Source of the DNA: Alkalitalea saponilacus
GTDB taxonomy: Bacteria; Bacteroidota; Bacteroidia; Bacteroidales; Marinilabiliaceae
Length of the DNA stretch: 64,000 bases
Assembly: GCF_900168165.1 (NCBI RefSeq)
Contig: NZ_FUYV01000003.1
Coordinates: 124,001-188,000 of the forward strand
Direction of reading: 5' to 3'
The position numbers and the translations under genes are program-made. Of this stretch, positions 55,878 to 64,000 are shown in pieces. The notes beneath the pieces are model-generated. The model did no database searches, was not told the origin of the DNA, and saw only the letters and a program-made list of their open reading frames with translations. Numbering within the stretch: position 1 is the first letter of the stretch; every line of letters begins with the position of its first letter.

Positions 55878-58562
55878 ATGAAGAAGTGTTACATTGTTTT
55901 ACTTAAGCTGTTCATTGCTGCCTTTATCATGTCAGCAACAGCACAGGAATACCAACTTGTTTGGGAAGAAAATTTTGAAGGAGCAGAATTAAATACCAGT
56001 GTATGGAATTATGAGACAGAAGTTGGCGTTTGGAACTGGGGAGCCAATCAGGAACTTCAGCACTATCGTGCTGAAAATGTTGAAGTAGGCCCTGATGGTG
56101 AAGGAAATAATGCTCTGATTATTACCGCAAAACGTGAAAGTTTTGGCGATTATCAGTTTACCTCCGGACGAATCAATACTTCCGGCAAAGTTGCTGCATT
56201 ATATGGTCGCATTGAGGCTAGAATTAAATTGCCAGTTTTGGCAGATGGCTTGTGGCCTGCATTTTGGATGTTGGGAACTCAGAATACTTGGCCTGCAAGT
56301 GGTGAGATTGATATTATGGAGGCTGGACACAGGGAAGGTATCGACGCCGGAACTCAGGATAGAACTTTTAATGGTGCATTACACTGGGAACACGCAGGTA
56401 ATTATGCCGGATATGGACCGCAATGGACTGCACCCGAAGGGGCATCTTTATATGAGTATAATGTTTTTGTAATGGAATGGACGCCCCAAAGAATTGAGAT
56501 GTATTTTAATGATCATCCAACTCCTTACTTCGCCATGGATATTACCGGAGAAGATGCAGAAGAGTTTCGTGACTGGCCTCACTATTTCATTCTAAATCTG
56601 GCAGTGGGAGGTTCATTCCCGGGGATAACAAATCCTGATGACATTACAGCTCCTCTTCCAGCTCAGATGTTTGTGGATTACATTCGTGTATACCAACGAG
56701 AGGGCGAAGGAGTTCTTGTTGTTTCTGAGCCGCAAACACCTCAGGCAGATTATTTCGGAATTTTCACGGAAAATCCTTCTATATCTGAGCGATTCGTATT
56801 CGATGACTTTTCTAATACATTGCAGGTTTGGGATAATTCATTGCAGCCGTTAGAAAACGCACCTTCTTATGATGGAGCCGAGGTTTTAAGTTTTTATGGT
56901 TACCCTGCAAGAACCTGGTTTGGATTTGGAATTAATGCTGCTGCCGGTATGGATTTTTCGCATTTTAGTAATGGTTCTCTGCATTTGGCTTTACGCACTT
57001 CATCGGATAATGATTTCTGGATTGGCATGGGAGGTGCTGCCGAAGGGCGTATAAATTTTATTGAAGGGAGCGATCCCTACGGATTTCAAAGGGACGGACA
57101 ATGGTACGAATTATCTATTCCTGTTTCGGAATTGGTTGCAGCAGGGTTGGATTTATCTGATGTTAGAAATATTTTCATGCTTGGAGGGGATGGCGCAATT
57201 TCCAATATTCTTGTGGACGATATTTATCTGTCAGTTGATGGGCAGCCTTTGATGAATAGTGAGTTAAATCCCAATAGGAATGATGATCTGCAACTGTTTG
57301 AAAACAAGATTGTAGCAGATTATTATGGAATCTTTACTGAAAATCCTAATGTTGAAGAAATCTTACTCATTAATGATGTTGATGCTCACATTTACATTTG
57401 GGAAGGAACGTTAAATAATATCCAATCTTCGCCATATGATGGCGAAGAATATCTGGCCTTCACATCGGTTGGTGCCGGTTGGTGGGGTTTTGGAATTCAT
57501 GACGATAAGGCGGCAGATCTTTCTCATTTTGAGAATGGTTATTTGGCATTTTCAGTAAAAGCATCTTCTCAGGAGAGTTTCAGAGTCACCATCACAGGTG
57601 CCTCAGGTACCTCCGGATCTTTTGATTTTGTGACCGGTTCAGATCCTGAAGGATTTGAGCGTGATGGCGAATGGCATAGAGTTAGAATTCCGATTAGCTC
57701 TTTTGCGAGCGTTGATTTATCTGCAGTTCCTATTCCATTCTCAGTGACCCAGGGGCCTGGTAGTACATCCATCTCCGATATTGCCTTTGATGATATTATT
57801 TATACCACCGGAATTGATCCTGAAAACCCGAATCTTTATGATGGTTCAGGTGAAATTGGCGATCCCAATGGAGGAGATCAGGGTAATTGGGAATATTGGT
57901 TTGGAGATGGTGGACAAGGATCAGTTACATTTCCGTCTGAGCATTTAGCTACAGTTAATATAACCAATGCCGGATGGCAGCCATGGTCGGTTCAGTTGTT
58001 CAAAGATAATCTTGATACCCCTGATGGTGAATATGTTCTTACTTTTAGAGCGAGGGCTGATGCTCCAAGAACTCTTAATGTGAACTTTGGAAAAGGTTTG
58101 GATGCTGCTCCATGGTTTATTGAATTTATGAGTCCGAAAGAATTCAACATCACCACTGAGTGGGATACCTATTCAATCACAATAAACAAGGAAAATGTAG
58201 AAGTTGTTGGTAAATTGGTGTTTGAGATGGGTAGTACAGGTGGTGATAATTTGATAACATCGGTTTATATTGATGATGTTTCTCTTGAGTTGAAAAATGC
58301 AACAAATCTACCTGTTGCTTCAGAGTTGAGAACAGAAGTTTATCCTAATCCTGCTTCGGACAATTTTATTATTTATTCAGAAGTAAATATTGCGGATATT
58401 ACTGTTTATAGCTTAGCCGGAGTACGTGTGTTTGAAACAGGGAACATAAATTCTTCTTCTCTAAGTGTTAACACTTACGGATGGAATGATGGAGTATATG
58501 TTTTAGTTATAACCGATTATAACGGAGAACGAGTTTCCAAAAGAATTGTGATTAAAAAATAG
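55878..58562 (+). CDS. Multidomain GH16 beta-glucanase with CBM-like modules and T9SS sorting domain
   Basis: 894 residues with a signal peptide ending SATAQ. The GH16 domain (about 24-275) has the catalytic line SGEIDIMEAGH with Glu143, Asp145 and Glu148 (ExDxxE, laminarinase type). Two copies of a beta-rich module of about 155 residues follow (from about 290 and 480), both beginning ADY(F/Y)GIFTENP and both containing a GSDP.GF.RDG.W line. A CBM4/9-type jelly-roll (about 640-810, ending SVYIDDVSLE) and a T9SS sorting domain (about 815-894, VYPNPASDNFI) complete it. It is secreted and probably cuts insoluble or long beta-glucan chains, while the modules bind the polymer. Confidence 0.9.
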   Translation: MKKCYIVLLKLFIAAFIMSATAQEYQLVWEENFEGAELNTSVWNYETEVGVWNWGANQELQHYRAENVEVGPDGEGNNALIITAKRESFGDYQFTSGRINTSGKVAALYGRIEARIKLPVLADGLWPAFWMLGTQNTWPASGEIDIMEAGHREGIDAGTQDRTFNGALHWEHAGNYAGYGPQWTAPEGASLYEYNVFVMEWTPQRIEMYFNDHPTPYFAMDITGEDAEEFRDWPHYFILNLAVGGSFPGITNPDDITAPLPAQMFVDYIRVYQREGEGVLVVSEPQTPQADYFGIFTENPSISERFVFDDFSNTLQVWDNSLQPLENAPSYDGAEVLSFYGYPARTWFGFGINAAAGMDFSHFSNGSLHLALRTSSDNDFWIGMGGAAEGRINFIEGSDPYGFQRDGQWYELSIPVSELVAAGLDLSDVRNIFMLGGDGAISNILVDDIYLSVDGQPLMNSELNPNRNDDLQLFENKIVADYYGIFTENPNVEEILLINDVDAHIYIWEGTLNNIQSSPYDGEEYLAFTSVGAGWWGFGIHDDKAADLSHFENGYLAFSVKASSQESFRVTITGASGTSGSFDFVTGSDPEGFERDGEWHRVRIPISSFASVDLSAVPIPFSVTQGPGSTSISDIAFDDIIYTTGIDPENPNLYDGSGEIGDPNGGDQGNWEYWFGDGGQGSVTFPSEHLATVNITNAGWQPWSVQLFKDNLDTPDGEYVLTFRARADAPRTLNVNFGKGLDAAPWFIEFMSPKEFNITTEWDTYSITINKENVEVVGKLVFEMGSTGGDNLITSVYIDDVSLELKNATNLPVASELRTEVYPNPASDNFIIYSEVNIADITVYSLAGVRVFETGNINSSSLSVNTYGWNDGVYVLVITDYNGERVSKRIVIKK

Positions 58563-59147
58563 AAAAAACAAATAACGGGAATCAAAATCAGGTTTTTTCT
58601 TTCAGGGGCTGTCTAAAAAGTCTGTTAATGATATTCAATACTTACAATTTGTAAAACGACTTTGCTTTCACCCCTCCAAACCTCCCCCAAGTGGGAGGCT
58701 TAAAGTCCCCCTTGGGGGATTTAGGGGTGAATTATTAACGTGTAATTTACGATTTGAAAGTTAAGGAAAATTTAAATTTACTTTTAAGACAGCCTCTTTT
58801 TTATATACTCGAAGGATGTTCATCCAATTATTAATATGTCTCCGGAACGACCTGCTGAATATAAAGTATGATGGATTCTGAAGACCCATTTTTAACACTT
58901 TTATGGTGTTAAAAATGAACCATGGCATGGATATGTGAGATTCTGATGTTGTGATTTTCTTGTTTTTATGCAGATCCGGTGGTGAAAATAATGCCTTGTC
59001 TCAATTTTTTTGTAGTAATCTAAATTGTTAAGGAAGGGAAAACTATCTCCAATCAAGACTGGATCATGTTTTGAGGTCAGGTTCTATTGTAAGTGGTTTT
59101 GCTATGGTTTTCTAAGGCTTGAAAATTACTTTTATACGATTGTTTGA
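58563..59147. other. 585-base intergenic region between convergent genes
   Basis: It holds the MITE-like element (58605-58796) and a 12-bp perfect hairpin, CATTTTTAACAC (58887-58898) with 58906-58917, which repeats the GTGTTAAA motif. No gene was recognised. Confidence 0.7.
58605..58796. mobile_element. MITE-like element with 16-bp terminal inverted repeats
   Basis: GGGGCTGTCTAAAAAG (58605-58620) and CTTTTAAGACAGCCTC (58781-58796) match as inverted repeats at 14 of 16 positions. The GGCTGTCT type of end is common at insertion sequences of Bacteroidota. The 192-base interior has no gene. It contains a nested palindrome: TCACCCCT (58668-58675) pairs with AGGGGTGA (58723-58730), and CCTCCC..GGGAGG and TCCCCC..GGGGGA form smaller hairpins. 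A clear target-site duplication was not found. Confidence 0.6.
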
Positions 59148-60191
59148 TTAATAATCTTTTGGTTTATCATCGTTGAGAAGAGCTTTGGTTGAAAGCAAAC
59201 CACATGCAGCATAAATATCTTCTCCACGAGAACGGCGTATGGTGGTGGTTATGCCTTTGTTGTTGAGTTGGTCACAAAACCATTGCATGGTTTTGTGTGG
59301 AGTTCCTCTAAGAGGAGAATCAGGAATGGGGTGAAACTTAATCAGATTTATCCTACATCGTATGCCGTTAAGGATTTTAGTCAGGCCTTTTACATGTGCA
59401 GGTGTATCATTTATCCCTTCAAACATGATGTACTCAAAAGAAATTCTGCGCTGGCGACCAAAATCATATTCACGAAGTGTTTCAATAACCTGTTCAATGG
59501 AATATACCTGTTCAATTGGCATCAGTTTTTGCCGTTCTTCATTAAAAGGGGTATGAAGACTGATGGCAAGGTGGGCTTCGCTCTCTTCAATAAATCTTCG
59601 CATGGCTGGGACAATTCCGATGGTAGAAACATTGATTCTTCTCGGACTCCATCCATATCCCCAGTCAGATGTGAGTATGTCAAGGCTTTTAAGAACTTCC
59701 TCAATGTTATCCAGAGGTTCTCCCATACCCATGTAAACCACATTGGTCAATTCTTCACTTTCGGGAATGCTCCTGATTTGATTTAGAATTTCACCGGCTG
59801 TTAGTTGCGACTGAAAGCCTTGTTTACCGGTCATACAAAAAAGGCATCCCATTTTACAACCAACTTGTGAAGAAATGCAGAGCGTTTTTCTATTGTCTTC
59901 CGGGATGTATGCAGCTTCAATAAATAAGTGCTTGTGTGCCGGAAAAAGATACTTTTTTGTTCCGTCAACCGATTCTTGGACTTTTGATGGTAGGGTAACA
60001 CCGGTTTCGAAATTTTCAGATAATAACTGGCGTGCTTTTTTTGAGAGATTGGTCATTGAATCGATGGACTCAGCTCTTTTTTTGTATAGCCAATCAGCAA
60101 TTTGTCCGGCTGTAAAGCCGGGCAAATTGTGTTGTTTTACAATTTCTTTTAATTCATTTAACGTCTTCCCGTATAAAAGCTCATTTTGCAT
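59148..60191 (-). CDS. rlmN: Dual-specificity 23S rRNA/tRNA adenine-C2 methyltransferase
   Basis: 347 residues. The radical-SAM motif CKMGCLFC (about residues 110-117) holds the three cluster cysteines, and AACGLLS near residue 333 provides the methyl-carrying Cys. The N-terminal helix domain (LPGFTAGQIADWLYKKR) and VVYMGMGEPLDN, ISLHTPFNEERQKLMP, and FEYIMFEGINDT lines are classical. It methylates C2 of A2503 in 23S rRNA and of A37 in some tRNAs. The start lies 2 bases after the stop of the reductase gene, so the two form an operon. Nothing is missing. Confidence 0.96.
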   Translation of the reverse strand: MQNELLYGKTLNELKEIVKQHNLPGFTAGQIADWLYKKRAESIDSMTNLSKKARQLLSENFETGVTLPSKVQESVDGTKKYLFPAHKHLFIEAAYIPEDNRKTLCISSQVGCKMGCLFCMTGKQGFQSQLTAGEILNQIRSIPESEELTNVVYMGMGEPLDNIEEVLKSLDILTSDWGYGWSPRRINVSTIGIVPAMRRFIEESEAHLAISLHTPFNEERQKLMPIEQVYSIEQVIETLREYDFGRQRRISFEYIMFEGINDTPAHVKGLTKILNGIRCRINLIKFHPIPDSPLRGTPHKTMQWFCDQLNNKGITTTIRRSRGEDIYAACGLLSTKALLNDDKPKDY

Positions 60192-60193
60192 CT

Positions 60194-60865
60194 TTAAAAG
60201 TATATTTCTGCTACTATGTTATCGAAAGGAATTCCTTTATTTATTAAAATGTCTCTCACTTCAACCACCATCTCGGCACTTCCGCAAAGGTAATATTTTA
60301 TTTCGAGCGAAAGGGTTTCATGTTTCTTCAGGTAATCGGTTATTCTACCATGTATTACCATGTCATTCTCTTCTGCAGTACAGAACCTTAAATAATTCTG
60401 GTGCATTGTTTGTTCAAATTTGTCGGCATAGTAAAACTGAGAGATGTACCTGGCTCCATGCAATAGTGTTTTATTTATAGCCAAACCGGATTCCAGCATG
60501 CTGATAAATGGCGCAATGCCTGTTCCTGTGGCTATCCAGAATGCCTGTTCCTGAGTTCCGATAAACTTCCCGAAAGGCTCTGAAACAAATACTGTATCAC
60601 CAATCCGACATTTGGACAGCGCAGGAGTAAGTTGACCCTCCGGGTTGATGTCGAAAAGAATACGCAGAGCTTTTCCTTCATTCCCCGATGCAATGCTGTA
60701 TAAGCGGGGCTCATCTTCGGGATTAAGCGCTAATGCAATGACTTGCCCGGGGATAAAACTGAACTTTTTCTCTGTATCAATGGTGAATACGCCATCAGCA
60801 ATTTCCTTTTTGCCAAGAATAAGGCTGGGGTTTAGATCCTTTTTTTTTCGTTGAGTGTGGGGCAT
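60194..60865 (-). CDS. Ferredoxin-NADP reductase-like FAD/NAD(P)-binding protein
   Basis: 223 residues. The FAD-binding barrel has the RLYSIAS line (RxYS type) near residue 54, and the pyridine-nucleotide domain has ATGTGIAPFISML near residue 112 and YYLCGSAEMV near residue 195. The compact length and absence of a ferredoxin or globin domain match the short FNR family (as in Fpr). It transfers electrons between NAD(P)H and a ferredoxin or flavodoxin in the cytoplasm. As RlmN needs reducing electrons for radical-SAM chemistry, the pairing with rlmN may be functional; this is an inference. It is divergent from the histidine kinase gene. Confidence 0.85.
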   Translation of the reverse strand: MPHTQRKKKDLNPSLILGKKEIADGVFTIDTEKKFSFIPGQVIALALNPEDEPRLYSIASGNEGKALRILFDINPEGQLTPALSKCRIGDTVFVSEPFGKFIGTQEQAFWIATGTGIAPFISMLESGLAINKTLLHGARYISQFYYADKFEQTMHQNYLRFCTAEENDMVIHGRITDYLKKHETLSLEIKYYLCGSAEMVVEVRDILINKGIPFDNIVAEIYF

Positions 60866-61064
60866 TTCTAAATCACTTATATTCTATGAACAATCGTTAT
60901 TTAACTATTTACAAACAAAAATATAGGGCTTTTTGTTTTTGTTAAAAAACGCAACCTAATGTTATAAAGCATGTATAAATTAATTGGAACCAAAAATGAT
61001 ATAGTTCCGCATTTTTTTGCGATTTTTGTTGTTTGTAATTAAGTCGTGACTTTAACAGTTATTA

Positions 61065-64000
61065 ATGTCGTTTTTTACCCATAAGGAAAATAACAGTTCA
61101 ATTAGCAAGCGGGTGTTCCGGGGATACATTGTCAATTTGTTACTATTGGTAATGGTTTCAGGTGCAACGGTTTGGGGGGTTCAGCGTTTGCATGAATGGA
61201 TTGATAGTACCGAAAAGGTAGATAAACTACTACATCAAATATATCTTGCACGGATAGAGGCCAAAGGTTTTAGCTTAAGCAGTGATACCACCCACGCATC
61301 ACAGGTTGATAGTTTGGCCATTGAAATAAGCAATGCTTTGTATGCAGCAGAGAACAGCAGACTATACTCAAAAAGCCGCAGTGAATTAGAGAACGTGAAC
61401 GTTTGGATGGAGGAGTTCAACCAATATTGGTTAATGTTTATTGACTTAAAACAAAAGAGGTTTGATGCGGAGGAGAGAATGGATCGCTTGTTTCAACAAA
61501 TTTTCATAAATGCCAGGGAACCTTTTCCGAGGCTTTTTCGTGGAGCAGCGCAGGTTTCTGGAGCAGATACCCACAACGATCTTTTGTTTCAGCTTCTACA
61601 CCTCAAGGAGCTGGAAAAACGAATATGGAATTTTCCGCTTGAGATCGTCCATCGGGATTCTGTGGATATGATATTTTTGCGAATCCGTAGACTACTACCT
61701 CCATCTGATCTTGTTCCTCCCGGTACCCGAGCGGGAGAGACAATACGACAATTAAAAACAGATCTTGCTTCTTATCAGTCCGTAATAAACGAATTGGTTT
61801 TTGCCATACATGAGTTACATAGTGCTCAGGGATTGATGATCAGCAGTGCTGAAGCCATTCAGAATGCCGGTGAGCGTGCCAACGATCAACAAAACAGAGC
61901 CATGGAGCGGCTATCGCTCTATAGTTTGTATGCACTAATTACCATCATGGCTCTGGCCATTATTGTTGGGTTTTGGATGGCATATATCTTTATGCGTAAA
62001 GTTGATAAGGATGAGAGAAACCGCGCTGTGAAAGATCAACTGTTGCAGGAGAATCGAAAACTTTTGAATGATATTATAAACAATAGTGCATCTCTTATTT
62101 ATGTAAAAGATTTGCGTGGGAAATATACCCTCATTAATCAACAGATGGAGGAGATTCTGGGCATGGAAGCCCACAGAATCATAGGGAAGGCTGATGATCA
62201 GATTTTTCCTTCTGAGTATGCACTTGCACTACAGAAAAATGATCAGGATGTTCTGAGAAAAGGAGAGCCGGTTCAAATAGAGGAGTTTTTGCCATCCTCG
62301 GGCAAAAGACGGACTTTTCTCTCCAATAAATTCCCAATCCAAAACCACGATGGGGAAATTACCTCTCTTGTATGTGTTTCCACAGATATTACTCCTTTAC
62401 GTCAGGCTTTATCGGAGCTGGAACTCAGCCGGGAAAACTACCGGAACATTGTATCCAATGTTCCCGGTGTTGTTTATCACTGCCAGAACGATACCCGAAG
62501 AACCATGCTTTTTATTAGTGGAGGGGTTGAAAAACTAATTGGTCTGGGTGTTGATGCTTTCATTGCAGAAGGACAGTCAATGATGCCATTTGTTGACAAT
62601 GAAGATGTTCAAAAGGTTCGGGAGACCATCAGAAGTGCAGTGCTCAGACAGCGTCCTTATGAGATTGAATATCGCATTCGTGATTTGTTTGGCCATCGAA
62701 AGTGGGTGTATGAGAAAGGCTTGCCTGTCTATGAAAAGGAATCAACCAAAGTAACGCTGCAGGGTGTAATCATAGATATTACCGCACAAAAAGAAGCCAT
62801 GACTGAGTTGATGCTTCGTGATAAGTTGCTTGAAGGGGTATCCGAAGCCGTCAAAGAGCTGATCATGACTGCCGAGCCTGAAGAAGCATTGCTAAAAGCA
62901 TTGCGCGTGATGGGGCAGGGAGCGGCAGTTGACAGAGCTTTTGCTTTTACCAACGAGAAATCTCCTAAAACAGGGAAGTTGATATTACGTCATATTGTGG
63001 AATGGGACAGGATTATTTTGGAACCAGTTAGCCGCAATGAGTTTGATAATGTGTCCTATGAGGAAATATCCACCACCTGGTTTTACAGGTTAAGCGAAAA
63101 AAAGGAGGTCGTTGTTTCTCAAAGAAATGCAGAGCCTGGAGAAATGCAGTTTCTCAAAACCATGAAATCAGCATCAGCAATGCTTATACCGGTATTTGTT
63201 CATGAGCGATTTTGGGGATTTATCGGGTTTGGATTGGGAACCAGAAGCGGCGATTGGAATGAATCTCACAACACTCTTTTTAAGGCATTTGCAGGAACAC
63301 TTGGAATTGTGCTGGCCAGAAACGAAGGCGCCATTGAACTGCAGAAAGCCAAGGAGGCTGCCGAAGCTGCCACTCGTGCTAAGAGCGATTTTCTGGCTCG
63401 TATGAGCCATGAAATTCGTACTCCATTAAATGCCATCATCGGCTGGACTCATTTGGGGCTGGAGAAACTGAATATCCCCGGACATTCTGATTACCTCAAA
63501 CGAATTCAATCCTCGTCAAGATCACTTCTGGGTATTATTAATGATATTCTCGATTTCTCGAAAATAGAAGCCGGTAGGCTTGAATTGGAGGAAATTGATT
63601 TTGATTTGGAGGCGGTCATGCAAAACCTGGCCGATATTGTCATGTTTAGAGCAAACGAAAAAGGCCTTGATCTGGTTTTCGATTACGCTCCAAATGTTCC
63701 TTTAAGCCTTGTGGGCGACCCTTTAAGGATTGAGCAGGTTTTGGTTAACCTTGTTAATAATGCCATTAAGTTTACCGATAAGGGAGAGGTGGTTGTCAAA
63801 GTTCGGGTTAAACGAAAAGATGGTGATCAGGTAAAACTTTTGTTCTCAGTTTCCGATACCGGTATTGGTTTAAAAGAAGAACAGAAAAACCACTTGTTTA
63901 AAGCATTTTCACAGGCCGATGTTTCCATAACCCGAAAATATGGAGGTACCGGTCTTGGATTGGCGATATGCAAGAGACTGACCAGTTTGATGGAAGGCGA
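61065..64000 (+). CDS. Sensor histidine kinase with two PAS and one GAF-like domain (partial)
   Basis: The frame opens at the ATG at 61065 and is still open at the window edge after 978 codons. A membrane helix (about 21-43) and a second one (about 286-310) bracket a periplasmic helical sensor region. Two PAS domains follow (about 335-455, LIYVKDLRGKYTLINQQMEE; and about 460-585, GVVYHCQ...), then a GAF-like domain (about 590-765). The HisKA box is SDFLARMSHEIRTPLNAIIG with phospho-His782. The ATPase has N-box VNLVNNAIKFTD, G1 DTGIGL and G2 GGTGLGLA. A receiver domain is likely beyond the edge, as is usual for this branch. No Reg_prop/two-component propeller of a PUL-type hybrid sensor is present. 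Its stimulus is unknown. Confidence 0.9.
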   Translation, partial: MSFFTHKENNSSISKRVFRGYIVNLLLLVMVSGATVWGVQRLHEWIDSTEKVDKLLHQIYLARIEAKGFSLSSDTTHASQVDSLAIEISNALYAAENSRLYSKSRSELENVNVWMEEFNQYWLMFIDLKQKRFDAEERMDRLFQQIFINAREPFPRLFRGAAQVSGADTHNDLLFQLLHLKELEKRIWNFPLEIVHRDSVDMIFLRIRRLLPPSDLVPPGTRAGETIRQLKTDLASYQSVINELVFAIHELHSAQGLMISSAEAIQNAGERANDQQNRAMERLSLYSLYALITIMALAIIVGFWMAYIFMRKVDKDERNRAVKDQLLQENRKLLNDIINNSASLIYVKDLRGKYTLINQQMEEILGMEAHRIIGKADDQIFPSEYALALQKNDQDVLRKGEPVQIEEFLPSSGKRRTFLSNKFPIQNHDGEITSLVCVSTDITPLRQALSELELSRENYRNIVSNVPGVVYHCQNDTRRTMLFISGGVEKLIGLGVDAFIAEGQSMMPFVDNEDVQKVRETIRSAVLRQRPYEIEYRIRDLFGHRKWVYEKGLPVYEKESTKVTLQGVIIDITAQKEAMTELMLRDKLLEGVSEAVKELIMTAEPEEALLKALRVMGQGAAVDRAFAFTNEKSPKTGKLILRHIVEWDRIILEPVSRNEFDNVSYEEISTTWFYRLSEKKEVVVSQRNAEPGEMQFLKTMKSASAMLIPVFVHERFWGFIGFGLGTRSGDWNESHNTLFKAFAGTLGIVLARNEGAIELQKAKEAAEAATRAKSDFLARMSHEIRTPLNAIIGWTHLGLEKLNIPGHSDYLKRIQSSSRSLLGIINDILDFSKIEAGRLELEEIDFDLEAVMQNLADIVMFRANEKGLDLVFDYAPNVPLSLVGDPLRIEQVLVNLVNNAIKFTDKGEVVVKVRVKRKDGDQVKLLFSVSDTGIGLKEEQKNHLFKAFSQADVSITRKYGGTGLGLAICKRLTSLMEG

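Noticed and set aside
59268-59786. 172-residue plus-strand frame
   Set aside because: It is entirely antisense to rlmN, whose catalytic motifs are intact; the antisense product has no recognisable features.
59875-60480. 201-residue plus-strand frame
   Set aside because: It is antisense to rlmN and the reductase gene and crosses both; both minus-strand genes are well supported.

Overview
The window comes from a Bacteroidota chromosome, most likely a polysaccharide-degrading member of the Marinilabiliales; the order is an inference from protein style and not from a search. The evidence is the paired SusC/SusD genes, five secreted proteins with C-terminal type IX secretion (T9SS) sorting domains, many surface lipoproteins whose lipobox Cys is followed by acidic residues, promoters of the Bacteroidota TAnnTTTG type, and an AT-rich composition. 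No rRNA, tRNA, CRISPR array or intact transposase was seen.

Layout. (1) 1-860: two small accessory genes (the end of an NTF2-like protein and a P-loop NTPase), followed by a long imperfect palindrome that resembles an integron attC site. (2) 916-4613: an acyltransferase, then a 961-residue T9SS-exported protein with SprB-type repeats framed by two copies of one domain. (3) 4911-8812, minus strand: two overlapping DUF3857/transglutaminase-like genes. (4) 8927-15111, minus strand: a GbsR/MarR regulator, a LolA-like periplasmic protein, a 50-residue single-helix protein not previously called, an ABC ATPase, two FtsX-type permeases and an outer-membrane barrel. This reads as one trans-envelope lipid or lipoprotein export system. 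(5) 15423-15602: the remnant of a T9SS sorting domain.

(6) 15799-58562 is a very large polysaccharide utilisation locus. It begins with a surface lipoprotein that joins four FN3-like repeats to a zincin-like domain (HEIAH), and a T9SS-exported GH128-type endo-beta-1,3-glucanase. Next comes a long operon: FAS1 lipoprotein, SusC, SusD, FAS1 lipoprotein, FAS1 lipoprotein, SusC, SusD. Two related LamG/cadherin-like T9SS proteins lie on the opposite strand. After them come GH16, GH43, GH2, GH31 and GH97 enzymes and a second, multidomain GH16 with a T9SS tail. The two GH16 enzymes and GH128 suggest a beta-1,3-glucan backbone. The GH43, GH2, GH31 and GH97 enzymes suggest a branched substrate or additional glycans. 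No regulator for the locus lies in the window.

(7) 58605-58796 is a MITE-like element. Then come rlmN and a ferredoxin-NADP reductase-like gene (minus strand), and a histidine kinase with two PAS domains and a GAF-like domain that runs off the right edge.

The sequence-derived novelties most worth following are the interleaved SusCD/FAS1 operon, the LolA-ABC cluster with its hidden small membrane protein, the FN3-zincin lipoprotein, the attC-like palindrome and the shared GTGTTAAA motif in intergenic regions of the locus.
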